The notes beneath the pieces were generated by a model. That model saw nothing but the letters and a program-made list of their open reading frames with translations, was not told where the DNA came from and did no database searches. A DNA stretch of 64,000 nt from Candidatus Woesearchaeota archaeon. Lineage in GTDB: Archaea > Nanobdellota > Nanobdellia > Woesearchaeales > UBA9642. The DNA is taken from positions 62,001-126,000 of the forward strand of contig BPGB01000002.1 in assembly GCA_026002815.1 (NCBI GenBank), given 5' to 3'. Positions 15,628 through 26,900 of the stretch are shown here, piece by piece (the first letter of the stretch is position 1; each line of letters starts with the position of its first letter). Position numbers and translations under genes: made by a program.

Positions 15628-17178
15628 TTAAAGCACAATTTTCTTCCAATCTGCCCCATCAAATTCATATTCAACTTTAATTCCATTCGTATTTAAAGTA
15701 TCATCAGTTCCTGGGGCACCACCATTAATTGTATAACCCATAGGATTAACATAAATGGGATTTGTCGCTGCATTATTACCAACATCATAAATTCGAACAC
15801 GATCCCCATGTCCAAAACCTTGTGAATCATCTAAATAAATTCGAATAAAACCACTTGTTGTATCACAAAATAAAGTTGCAGGGTGTGAAATATAATGATT
15901 ACCAGATGTCGTAATTGGAATAGCCGCTCTTCCTTCTGAATTTGCAACAATATATTTAGTCGTGCCAACATATGCTGTACATGATCGAAAAATAGATTTA
16001 GCAGTTGTATAAGATTTGAATCCTATTGGCATAGCCGAAACATTAATAAATCGACAAGATCGAAATTCACACGCTACATCTGCATAACCATATGTATAAA
16101 AATCAATATTATTTTCTAAATTAAATGTACAATTTATATATTTAGACGCTGGGGCCGGAGCTTGATTACCAACCATATATACATTTTCAAATGTGCTAAA
16201 TGCTGGTAAATCGGCGGTTATTCCAATAAAATAACAATTTTTGAAACGACCGTTCATTCCATCATCATTGGCCGTTAAATATATTGTAGATGTTGTATCA
16301 TTTTCAAAATAAACATTCTCTAGAATAGGTTCTATCCAACCACTTCCATAACCCACATATAATTCTTCATTTTTATTGCATTTAAAATTTATATTTTTAA
16401 ATAATGTATGCTTATGTGCAACTTCAATACTAATATATGTATATGTTTGTGTAGAACCTAAATAGGCATGAGAAAGTTTTAACCAATTTGATCCCACTTC
16501 TATAATTTCATAATAACGATCTAATTCAAGAATCCATCCCGGCTTAACTCCATATACATTAAAATCAATACCCGAAGGGGCATTTAATGTTACGATATCA
16601 ACTCCTGATGTCGCATCTAAATCACATCGAAAACGTGTTCTAGTCCATTCATAATTTGAAGAAGTTGTTAACTGAACATTTCTATCCACTTGAATTTGAT
16701 TACCGGAAGGAAATCCAGTTATTCTAAAATATTGATGGCTTGGTTCTCCATATAATGCGATAAAATCGCCAACTTGAATACCTTCAGTAGCCAAATTCCA
16801 ATCACCCGTTGTTATAGTAATTACATTTGTCCCAGCCGTCGAACTATATTCAAGATTTCCTCCCGGTCTAAAACTACTATTCACCTCAAATAAAAATCTA
16901 TAATTATCAAAATCAATAATAGTTTTTCTCATATCTTCACCGTATAAAATAAATGGTCGAGTATAATCAATAACATGATCCGAGGTTAACGTATATGTTC
17001 CATTTTTTAATAAAAGAGCTTGATTCCCATCAGCTAAAGCTGCATTTAAATCAGTGTAATCACCACCCGGACCGACTGTTTTCAAATTTTCAGAAATTTC
17101 AAAAACACCTCTATGCATATGAGTTTTTGTTGCGCCTAATGTTTCTAAAACAATTTCTGATCCTTTTATAAAAGCCAT
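15628..17178 (-). CDS. Beta-helix tail fibre/spike protein (516 aa)
   Basis: The N-terminal part has the phrase VGPGGDYTDLNAALADGNQALLL, the pectin-lyase-like entry motif shared with the genes at 17199, 18631 and 20070. It is followed by repeated short strands typical of a right-handed beta-helix (about 40-430). The last about 80 residues carry the conserved fibre tail module in a diverged form (IYDVGNNAATNPIYV...YTINGG...GADWKKIVL). It is probably a trimeric spike that binds or degrades surface polysaccharide, but no catalytic residues can be assigned. It is the most diverged of the four siblings. Confidence 0.75.
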   Translation of the reverse strand: MAFIKGSEIVLETLGATKTHMHRGVFEISENLKTVGPGGDYTDLNAALADGNQALLLKNGTYTLTSDHVIDYTRPFILYGEDMRKTIIDFDNYRFLFEVNSSFRPGGNLEYSSTAGTNVITITTGDWNLATEGIQVGDFIALYGEPSHQYFRITGFPSGNQIQVDRNVQLTTSSNYEWTRTRFRCDLDATSGVDIVTLNAPSGIDFNVYGVKPGWILELDRYYEIIEVGSNWLKLSHAYLGSTQTYTYISIEVAHKHTLFKNINFKCNKNEELYVGYGSGWIEPILENVYFENDTTSTIYLTANDDGMNGRFKNCYFIGITADLPAFSTFENVYMVGNQAPAPASKYINCTFNLENNIDFYTYGYADVACEFRSCRFINVSAMPIGFKSYTTAKSIFRSCTAYVGTTKYIVANSEGRAAIPITTSGNHYISHPATLFCDTTSGFIRIYLDDSQGFGHGDRVRIYDVGNNAATNPIYVNPMGYTINGGAPGTDDTLNTNGIKVEYEFDGADWKKIVL

Positions 17179-17198
17179 TATCTATTTCCTCATTTATT

Positions 17199-18590
17199 TT
17201 AGAATATACTCCATTGATTATTGCCTTGATAAACGATAGTTACCGCAGCATAATCTTGGTTTAAAACAATTGAACCTTGCCCATCTATCGTATGCCCAAT
17301 AGATGAAGCATTAATCGTGATATTATTTGTACCCGCATTTCCGGAAATATCTTTGATAGTAAATTTCTTTCCAAGTCTAAATTTTTCAGACGGTTCATTT
17401 AATGTAAGTGTTATAGCAGATGTTGACGTATCGACACCAATATATTCTCGGGTTCTCATATAAAGATCAGAATTAGAAATAATAATTTTCATTGATGTAA
17501 GAGTGTCTTTTAAATAAACATCATAATTATTTGATGTTTTTACATGACCATTCAAATCCAATAAACCATAGGTCATTATTTCATAAGCTAAATCCAAAAA
17601 ATGCACGTCATCACCTGTTGTCCAACAATTTCTAAATGTAAGAGTTGAACTAAAAGGATGTCTGATTATCAAATCTGTACTAAGACTAATTTCAGCATTC
17701 ATAACAAAACAATCTTTCAAAGCTAAAATATTGTTATTATTAAAATAACCACCATTAATATAACAATTTTCTAAATATGTTCGATAATGAACAAAACAAT
17801 CTTCAAAAATACAATTTTTCCAAATCGGGTTTTCAGCAGTACAATTCCAATAACCAAAATCTAATGCTTGATTTGTTGTTGATTTAAACTTAACATTTTC
17901 ACAGACACAATTTTCCATAGGATATATCTCTGTATTCCACGCATCAAAATATATATTCTGAGTGGAATCATAATGAAATGTTAAATTTTTACAAATAAAA
18001 TTAGCTTTTATATATCCAGATGGTAAAACTATAATTCTTACGTTTTGTGAACCAGATGTAAAATGATTTAATGGGACATAATTTGGTTCGGCAACCGTAA
18101 TGCTTGTCGAATCAACGGCTGTTACAGTTACCCAATGCGAAAAAGATAGATAATAATAATCAACATGTATTTTTATAACATCATTAACTGAAATCGAACC
18201 TGAAGGATCTGTGTCAAAAGTTAATTTTCCTGTTGATCTATCAAAAGAAATAACATTAAAACCATTATAATATGGGACAGCCGGATATGTTCTAGTGTCA
18301 TCCATATCAAATATACAATATGTAGTGCTATCCGCTAAAACTTTAATGACTGTATTTTCCATAGATTGACCATATAATTCTAAAGATGAATTAGCCGTAG
18401 AATCCCATGTATACCCAGCTCTTTTTCCAGATAAATCCCAAGTATGAATACCATCTGTAAGTAAAATTTTTCTTTTTCCTGCGTCCAAAGCGGATTGTAG
18501 AGTTGTATGAGTTCCATTTCCATTTACGTCTACAATTGCATCAAACATAATTTCTTCATAATTTGTAACCTTAGGTATTTTATATGCCAT
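17199..18590 (-). CDS. Beta-helix tail fibre protein, paralogue (463 aa)
   Basis: The opening contains VDVNGNGTHTTLQSALDAGKRKILL, nearly the same phrase as in the next gene. A beta-helix with right-handed-turn repeats rich in Asn and Cys follows (about 130-380), then the conserved C-terminal module GNAGTNNITI...HTIDGQGSIVLNQDYAAVTIVY...WSIF. It is one of four siblings in tandem, all leftward and spaced 20-40 nt apart with GAGG ribosome binding sites. Different beta-helix cores on the same ends suggest different receptors. Confidence 0.78.
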   Translation of the reverse strand: MAYKIPKVTNYEEIMFDAIVDVNGNGTHTTLQSALDAGKRKILLTDGIHTWDLSGKRAGYTWDSTANSSLELYGQSMENTVIKVLADSTTYCIFDMDDTRTYPAVPYYNGFNVISFDRSTGKLTFDTDPSGSISVNDVIKIHVDYYYLSFSHWVTVTAVDSTSITVAEPNYVPLNHFTSGSQNVRIIVLPSGYIKANFICKNLTFHYDSTQNIYFDAWNTEIYPMENCVCENVKFKSTTNQALDFGYWNCTAENPIWKNCIFEDCFVHYRTYLENCYINGGYFNNNNILALKDCFVMNAEISLSTDLIIRHPFSSTLTFRNCWTTGDDVHFLDLAYEIMTYGLLDLNGHVKTSNNYDVYLKDTLTSMKIIISNSDLYMRTREYIGVDTSTSAITLTLNEPSEKFRLGKKFTIKDISGNAGTNNITINASSIGHTIDGQGSIVLNQDYAAVTIVYQGNNQWSIF

Positions 18591-18630
18591 ATTTTTTCCT
18601 CTCCTTTTTATTTATTTTTTTAAAAAATAA

Positions 18631-20031
18631 TTAGATAACAAACCAATTTTGACCATCAAAAATTAAAGTCACGGAAGCATAATTCTGATTAATCACCAAA
18701 GATGATTGACCATCTATTAATGTCCCATCTGATGTATTTACGGTAATATTATTCGTAGCTGCGTTCCCATTATCTTTTACTATAATATAATCACCACGTA
18801 AAACTTGCTCTTTTTTCGGTAAAGTTATCGTAACCGGTGATGAAGTTGTATTTGCTATTTTAACTTTATGAAAATAGTCGCCATTATTATTATCATATTT
18901 AATTTGCCCAACGAAATGCGCACTAAAATCCTCATTAGCAGGAATCAAATGATAATTTGAAGGAGTTTGACTTAAATCTCTAAAAAAGTTAGATAAGATA
19001 ACAGGACGAGCATAATAATCCGCACCTGATACTCCTCCTGAAGTTCGAATAGGAACACCATCTTGATGGTCTCTTAAATAAAATTTATAACCCTGATGAC
19101 CTAATAAAAATAAACCTCCATCAGAAAAATCAAATTCAGATAACTCATTATTTATAGTTTGTGTAATAACTGCTATACCATTTGGCACTCTTCCAACAAA
19201 CTTTGCCAGTGTCGGTCCATTAAATAAAATTTCAACCTGTTCAAAAAATGAATCTCTACTTACCCTTCCCCAATTATACGCATAATATATAAGATTCCCA
19301 GTTGTTGCTTTTATATTATATAGAACATTTTTAATTTTTTGATGAATAACAGCAAAATCATCAGAAGGATGATCATATATAATTTGATTACCACCACCAG
19401 AATAAGTTACATTCATCGTTAAATTACGTAAAATAATTGAAGGAGGATTATTTTGATCAAGTTTATATATTTCAATATCATATGGAGCCGGAGCAGAAGT
19501 CGTATCCGTTAACGCCCAACAATCATATTTAAAAGTTAACGAGGTCGAATCTACTGTTTCGATTTCCCATAAACCGGCAGAAAAAGTGACTTCTCGGGCA
19601 GGTTCTCCAAATCCGACTATATCACCAACAGAAAAAAGAGTAGTTAAATTAGGATATGAACCGCCTGTAATCGTTAATTTTCTTAATGACCGATTATAAT
19701 AATAATCAGTCGATAAAATTGCAATATTTGTAGGGGGTGTAATTCCAGAAACATCAAATATTTTATTAAATGAAGTTCCATCTAAAGAAACATTTATCTG
19801 AACATCACTTCGTCTATCGGTAATACCTTCCATTAAAATCATATCGCCATCATTTAAAGTAATAGGAGAAGTTATTGTATATGTGCCGGGTTTAATTAAT
19901 AATTTTCTTTTTCCTGCAGATAAAGCGGTTTGAATATTCGTATAATCACCATTCCCACCCGCATCAATCAAAGCATCATATCTTTGATCAAATTTAGAAG
20001 GAGTTGCAACAGGACCAAATTTATATGCCAT
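18631..20031 (-). CDS. Beta-helix tail fibre protein, paralogue (466 aa)
   Basis: It begins MAYKFGPVATPSKFDQRYDAL, close to the 463-aa sibling (MAYKIPKVTNYEEIMFDAI), then DAGGNGDYTNIQTALSAGKRKLLI. The core is strand-rich, and the C-terminal module reads GNAATNNITVN...LIDGQSSLVINQNYASVTLIFDGQNWFVI. The N-terminus is short, so attachment to the baseplate or to a longer fibre must use either these 25 residues or the shared terminal module. No enzymatic motif is seen. Confidence 0.78.
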   Translation of the reverse strand: MAYKFGPVATPSKFDQRYDALIDAGGNGDYTNIQTALSAGKRKLLIKPGTYTITSPITLNDGDMILMEGITDRRSDVQINVSLDGTSFNKIFDVSGITPPTNIAILSTDYYYNRSLRKLTITGGSYPNLTTLFSVGDIVGFGEPAREVTFSAGLWEIETVDSTSLTFKYDCWALTDTTSAPAPYDIEIYKLDQNNPPSIILRNLTMNVTYSGGGNQIIYDHPSDDFAVIHQKIKNVLYNIKATTGNLIYYAYNWGRVSRDSFFEQVEILFNGPTLAKFVGRVPNGIAVITQTINNELSEFDFSDGGLFLLGHQGYKFYLRDHQDGVPIRTSGGVSGADYYARPVILSNFFRDLSQTPSNYHLIPANEDFSAHFVGQIKYDNNNGDYFHKVKIANTTSSPVTITLPKKEQVLRGDYIIVKDNGNAATNNITVNTSDGTLIDGQSSLVINQNYASVTLIFDGQNWFVI

Positions 20032-20069
20032 ATTTTTTTCCTCTTTGATCTGTTATTCTATTTATTATT

Positions 20070-23000
20070 TTATAATACAATCCACATATTTAATGTAGAA
20101 TTATAAATTAAAGTAATCGATGCGTAATTTTCATTTATAATAAATGAAGATTGACCATCGATTGTACTTGCAGTTGGAGAAAGTGTGATTGAATTTGTAG
20201 AAGCATTACCACTCACATCTTTAAAAATTAATTTTTTACCATTAATCGATGTTGATGGTAATGTTAACGTAATAGGAGTCGAATGATTTGTTAATATAAT
20301 TTGGTCATCTAGTCGTAATGTTTCCGATGTTGTTACAGTTCTTTGAACAGGATTTTGAGTCCAATCATCAAAAAATCCTGAAACAATATACGTTCCAGAA
20401 TCTCGTAAAATACCAGTATTACCACTATATCTAGTTCCTTTATGTATATAAATCGGGGTAGTATAAGAGGAATTTTTATAGTGGCAATTTAATATATACG
20501 CAGATGAATAACCGAATACTTCACTAATGTTTGTCCTAGTGGTTGTTTTTTGCTCAAAAACACAATTTTTAAATCCTAATGCATATGTAATTTGTACTCC
20601 ATCAATTAAACAATTTATAAATTCTGCGTTTGCATATATATCACCATTTGTTGAAGAATATATTTCACAATCTTTAAAAATATATTTATTGACCGGCCAT
20701 CCATCATAATCAAAATTATCCACGTCATTAAAAATGACATTATTAAATTCAATCTTTGAAAAATAAGGATAACCTGAAGCATTAAAATTTAAAAATTCAT
20801 TTGTCGTATCTGTAAATGTAATATTTACATTTTTAATTAAAAGGGATAGTGGATTAATTCCAGAGGATGATACCCAAAAATTCTCTGGTGCTATTGGATC
20901 TATAATATTTTCAGTAAAAGGCAATTGTTCTGTAATCGTTATGGATGTCGAATCAATAGCAGAAACAGTATATTTTCCTAAAGCATAACCACTAGAAAAT
21001 CTATCTCCAAAATATAAATAATCTCCAACATTAATATTTCCAGTATAATCGGCTGATGTATAGATTTTCTTATTTGTAATATCCACCACTGTTCCTGAAG
21101 ATGTGGTTTGCCCTGAAAATACTTTTGTCGCGGCGGTTGCTTTAAAAGTCGATGCAGTTGGAGTCCCAATATTAATATTTACATTATTTCCTAAACCGAT
21201 AATTTCTAAAGAATCACCATCTGAAAAATCAAAAATTGTATCTGTCCAAACATATGTACCATCTTTAAGACCTATCTTTCTATGTCCAGAAGCAATAGCG
21301 GTTTGAACGGCATTCGTTCCATCTACCGCAGCATCCACAATAATATCAAAATCTGAAACGATATAATTATCTAATGTTTCTAAAGCTTTCTGGACTGTAT
21401 TATCTGAAGACCTTAAAGCTCCATTAAAATTCGTTGTCGTTACCGTAACACCTGTCGCATCCGTTGAGAATGTGTGGGTATGATCATCTAATGTTTCTAA
21501 TGCTTTCTGAATATCGGTATCCGTACCAGAAAGAATTCCATTAAAATTCGTCGTTACGGTAGAAATTTCAGAAGCTGTATGTCCATGAGCACTTAACGTT
21601 TCTAACGCAGTTTGGACATCTGTATCTGCGCCGGATAAAATTCCTGAAAAACTAGCCGCATTTGTAGAAGTCTCAGATGCCGTATGAGTATGATCATCTA
21701 ATGTTTCTAATGCTTTCTGAACATCGGTATCTGAAGTAGACAATTTGCCATCAAAATTTGTCGTAATTGTAGTAATTGCTGTCGCATCAGGAGCCGGATG
21801 GGTATGATCATCTAATTTATCCAACGCAGATTGAACATCTATATCCGTATTATCTAAAATTCCATTAAAATTCGTTGTATTTGTATAAATAGCCGAGGCT
21901 GGATGATCTGGATCTGCCAATCCACTTAAAGCTCCGTGATCAGAGGCAACAAATGCGGTTGTCGGTAATGACGATACACTTCTATAATCATCTATTTGGG
22001 CAATCCGAGCTTTAATTGTCGTTGCATATCCACTTGAAGTTTTATAAATTATACGATAAAGCAATTTAGTTTCAGTAAATGGAAAATCTCCTAAATTCAT
22101 GCCTGCCCATGTATTATTACTTATTGCATCGACTAAAGAAGAATCTTCTCTTTGACCTTGAATGGCTTTGATTGGATTTGTGGGAGAATTTGTCGCTAGA
22201 ATCCAATACGCTACGAAATAATTATTCGTAGCTTCGACTTGTGTCCAATTCGTTCCATCAAAATTATTATATGCAATTCTTCCAGAACCAGTTGTCAATG
22301 CAACAAAATTCGTAGCCGTTTCTTCGACCCATGCACCATTTGTTCGGCGCATAACTGGTATTTGAGCCGGTTTCGCTAAAACTTGTTCAAATGGATTTGA
22401 TGGAGAAGCCGAATGTGTAATAAAATGTTCTAAATCTTCGTCGGCAATTACTCCACCAGAAGATAAATCGAATTGAACATCATCATCTAAAGCATCAGAA
22501 TCTAGCGTATATCCAGACAAACTAAATCCGGATACATAACGTGTTCCAGTTGTCGTATGTAAATATTTATGTGTGGCCCAATCCATAGAAAGACCATGAC
22601 GTTCTTCCAAGAGAATATATTGTTGTGTCGCAGAATTCCAATAAATCGCTACAACAGGAACATGAATAGATAAATCCCAAGGAGATAAAGATTCGGTCAA
22701 AACACCAGAAGAATTATAATAAATAAAATGTATACCATCGGTATCAGAAATTACTATATTTTCTGGACCAGTTTTTGTAAATTTATTTCCATAATACCAA
22801 ACATCAAAACTCGTTGAAGCTGGTTGAATTGTAAATGTTCTTGATGTTGAATCAAAAGAATATGTCGAGTCCGTTAAATTCGGAAAACCGGTAGGTTCTT
22901 TGGCAACTTGAAGAGCTTCCGTTGAAATATGCGTATGATCATCTAACGTTTCTAAAGCTTTTTGAACATCGGTATCCGTACCGGAAAGAATTCCATTAAA

Positions 23001-23895
23001 ATTCGTTGTAATCGTATTAATACTCGTAGCATCCGCACCTGTGAACGGATGAGTATGACCGTCAATTGTCGATAAAGCGGTTTGAACATCCGTATCAGAA
23101 GCAGATAAAATTCCCACGAATCCTGTGGCGTCCACTGAAGTTTCAGCCGCCGTATGACTATGATCATCTAAAGTATCTAAAGCTGTTTGAATATTGGTAT
23201 CTGAAGCAGAAAGAATCCCATCAAAACTGGCCGTATTTGTTGCGATCACATTTGCCGCAGGAGCCGGATGAGTATGATTATCAATTGTCTCTAACGCAAA
23301 TTGCACATTAGTATCTGCACCGGATAAGATTCCATCAAAATTTGTTGTAATTGTTGTTATTCCCGTGGCATCAGTTGAAAATGCGTGGGTATGTGTATCC
23401 AATGTTTCTAAAGCTTTTTGAACATCCGTATCAGAAGCAGATAATATTGTCGTAAATGCTGATGAATCTGTCTTTACATATGCCGCACCGTTTTTAAATT
23501 CGGCCCAACTATTCATATTATCAGCATATGCAATCATAGCCTGATTGAAGGCTTGTTCGCCTGCGTATGTAATCCATCCCACAGGAATATCTGGATCAAA
23601 TGGAGCCGCAATAAACCCATCATTCCACCCAATATCAGCAGGTGGTGTAATATCATCATCAAAATCAACTCGAATCCATCGTTGGGTTCCCGAAATTGGT
23701 CCTTGAGTATCTAACCCAATAACTTTATATCGAGCATAATTTTGGGAACCTAAATCAAAAATAACAACCGAATTTAAAACAATATCGTTAACATCTCCAT
23801 TTGATAAAGGAATATTAATCAATACATCCCACTGATTCCCGGAGACATTTGATTTATTATAAATTTGAAATCTTGCGCCTTAATAATTTTGCCAT
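20070..23895 (-). CDS. Chimeric His-x-His repeat/beta-helix fibre, apparent frameshift near the start
   Basis: The track shows 1250 aa from a TTG at 23822. A better start is ATG at 23895, with GAGGGT eight bases upstream, giving MAKLL; a one-base insertion near 23878-23879 then puts it out of frame. Removing one base restores GARFQIYNKSNVSGNQWDVLINIPLSNGDVND, which matches the start of the 1347-aa neighbour. The N-terminal about 150 residues match that neighbour. Two blocks of about 38-residue repeats follow, each with ALETLDDHTH (nine HxH copies). The last about 450 residues are a beta-helix with the sibling entry motif and the TIDGQSSFIINENYASITLIY module. It is thus a chimera of two fibre types. 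Whether the shift is a sequencing error, a mutation or programmed cannot be told here. Confidence 0.75.
21350..21870 (-). repeat. Tandem coding repeats, HxH fibre block A
   Basis: About five units of roughly 114 nt encoding NFNGILSGTDTDVQKALETLDDHTH-like segments. Strings such as ATGATCATCTAATGTTTCTAA recur nearly unchanged at the DNA level, so unequal recombination could change the copy number. Confidence 0.75.
22920..23470 (-). repeat. Tandem coding repeats, HxH fibre block B
   Basis: Five further units of the same repeat in the same gene, separated from block A by a unique beta-rich domain. Each ends in D-x-HTH or D-x-HSH. Confidence 0.75.
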
Positions 23896-23925
23896 TTTAA
23901 TGTACCCTCGTATTTTTAATTTTTG

Positions 23926-26900
23926 CTATGATCCGACTACAGAAGTATGAAGTCTTACGTAATAAACTACACCGTTCGTTGATCCTACCCACCAAATTCG
24001 ATCATGAACCGTAGAATCTTTTCTTACGGCAAAACTTTCAATAACTCGTGGATCAGCCGAACCATTCCAAATGGTTATATCAGGATATTCAAATGTGGTA
24101 TCGCTTGAATTTCCTGGATGGCATACGACTTCAACTCTTTGACCATTCGATGTATATTTAAATTTCGCACCTAATAAAATAACACCTGCCGGAATTGAGA
24201 AAGCACCAACTTGTGGAGTTCCATCAGTCCAAGTAAAATCAACCCCAGGACCGGTAGCGGTAATAATACAATCTGAATAACTTGCCGCAATGTAAACTTG
24301 AATTCCACTTCCTCCCGAAGGAGTCGTATATACGATAGCATTCGCAGTCGAATCATAAGTTAAAACTTTTCCATCACCTATTCCTGAATCATCGATCGTA
24401 ACCCCTTTAATTCTGTCAGCATTCCATTGTGCTGTATCTTTTCCAACCTGAGTCGCTGTTACACTATGTGGGTTTGACGTATTTGAAATATGCGAATCAT
24501 AAGCAGAGTGAGTATGATCATCTAATGTTTCTAACGCTTTTTGGACATTATTATCCGAACCGGATAAAATTCCATTAAAGTTAGTCGTAATTGTCGCTAT
24601 ACCCGTAGCATCGGTTGAGAATGCGTGGGTATGATTATTTAACGTTTCTAACGCTTTCTGAACATCAGTATCAGAAGCGGAGAGAATATTATTAAAATTA
24701 GTAGTTATCGTATTAATACTTGTTGCGTCTGCGCCTGTAAATGGGTGTGTATGACCATCAATCGTAGACAGCGCAATTTGAACATCCGTATCCGTTGCCG
24801 AAAGAATTCCACTAAATCCTGACGCATTTACAGATGTTTCTGCCGCAGAATGTATATGATCATCTAACGTTTCTAAAGCTTTTTGAACATCGGTATCAGA
24901 AGCAGAAAGAATCCCGTTGAAATTTGTCGTAATCGTAGTAATTCCCGTAGCATCGGTTGAGAATGCATGTGTATGACCATCAAGCGTAGCTAGCGCAGTC
25001 TGAATATCAGTATCAGTCCCCGAAAGAATACCGACGAAACCAGTCGCATCAACCGAAATATCTGCGGCTGTATGAGTATGATCATCTAACGTATCTAAAG
25101 CTTTTTGAACATCGGTATCAGAAGCAGATAAAATTCCGTCAAAATTCGTTGTAATTGTTGATATATCTGTAGAGTCATTAGGAAATACATGAGTATGATC
25201 ATCTAATGTTTCTAAAGCGGCTTGAATATTCGTATCTGAACCAGATAAGATTCCATTAAAATTCGTCGTATCCGTTCCAATATCATTTGCTGATAATACG
25301 ACAACCCCAACTTTATTATTTACTGAAACTACAGATTCGGAATTATCAATTTTAACCCATCTATCTCCTTCGGAAACAATCCAGTCTCCAACTTGCCAAT
25401 CCGAAATTCCATCAACGATCACATTTCCAGCTACCGTAACACGGTAATACCAACCTTTATTTGAAAGGTCTGCTATTGGTATCGCCGGTGTATTCGTAGA
25501 AGCATCCCAAGTTCCTTGGAATTCTAATCCAGATAAAACGCTATCTGGTAATTGAGAAGTTGGAACTTTACCATTCGTATCTAATGTTGCGACACCATTT
25601 GCAATACCTTTTTCAGATAAAGGAATCGCTTGAACATCTGCGGCTGTTAAGGCATCGGTTCCATCAAATCTGTGAGAAGCCGCATGTGCTAATGGAGTTC
25701 TGGCATTTGTCAAACGAGCATCTGAATTTGTCACATATCTATTTGAAGCATTTGGTGTTCCACTTGTACCTAATAATGCAGATTTTTCATCTGTCGTTGG
25801 AAAACGACCATCAGAAGCTAATGCATATTCGCCATGCGTATGATCATCTAAAGCTTCTAAAGCTAATTGAACATTTATGTGACCTGAATTTAAAATTTTA
25901 TCAAAAGTATTCGTAACTACGGTTACGGAATCGGCAGAAGACACAGAAGTTGTGTCATACATAGTGGGATCAATTTTTCCATTCGCACCTAATTTAATTG
26001 GTTTTCCGGCATCTGCGACCCCAGCCGAAGTAGCAATAAATTCAGATTTTAAATAATATGATGTATTATGATCATGAGTTGAAATTTGTGTAGTAACATA
26101 ATTTTTAACTGCGTTTATCGTTGGATAAAATGTATCACTTTCATTTCCAAGAATTGAAGTTTTCTTATTCGCTACAATTTCTAATCCAGAAACCGCGCCA
26201 GTTTGACCATTTACTGAGGTTACGGATTCTGTATTTTTAACTTGGTCCCATGAGGTTCCGTTTGAAATAATCCAGTCTCCAACACCCCAATTTGAAACTC
26301 CATTAATGTTTGTATTACCGGCTACGGAAACTTTATAATACCAACCTTTATTTGAAGAATCTGCCACAGGAATTGCCGGAGTATTTGTATCCGCATCCCA
26401 TGTACCTTTATAAATAACCGCACCAATTAAACTATCGGGCAATTGGGAAGATGGGACTTTTCCAGATCCGTCTAATGTCGCAACCCCACCCGGAGCGCCT
26501 TTTTCTGAAATTGGTACAGCCCCAACTTGTGCCGCTGTTACGCTATGTGGGTTTGATGTACTTGAAATATGATTTTGAATATTTGCGTTGGCCGGTTCAG
26601 CCCCAATATCAGCCGGGGTTAAAGGATCAGTCCCGCCAGTTTTATGTGACGCCGCATGCGCCAATGGAGTTCTAGCATCTGATAAACGAGAATCGGCATT
26701 GGTTACATATTTATTTGCGGCACTTGGTGCCCCTGCGGTTCCGGCAAGAGCAGCTTTTTGATCCGTAGAAGGAAATCTTGGATCACTATCAGCCGCAAAT
26801 CCAGTATGTCCAGAATTTGCATAATCTAAATTAGAAATTGATGCATGATCAATTGAAGCTTGCGTAAAATGAATTGTATTATTTGATAAATGTGTATCAA

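Noticed and set aside
20900-25300. Regular near-identical repeats that could resemble a CRISPR array or a tandem repeat satellite
   Set aside because: The repeats are in frame in two long open reading frames, encode ALETLDDHTH units and vary mostly at silent sites; there are no spacers or cas genes.
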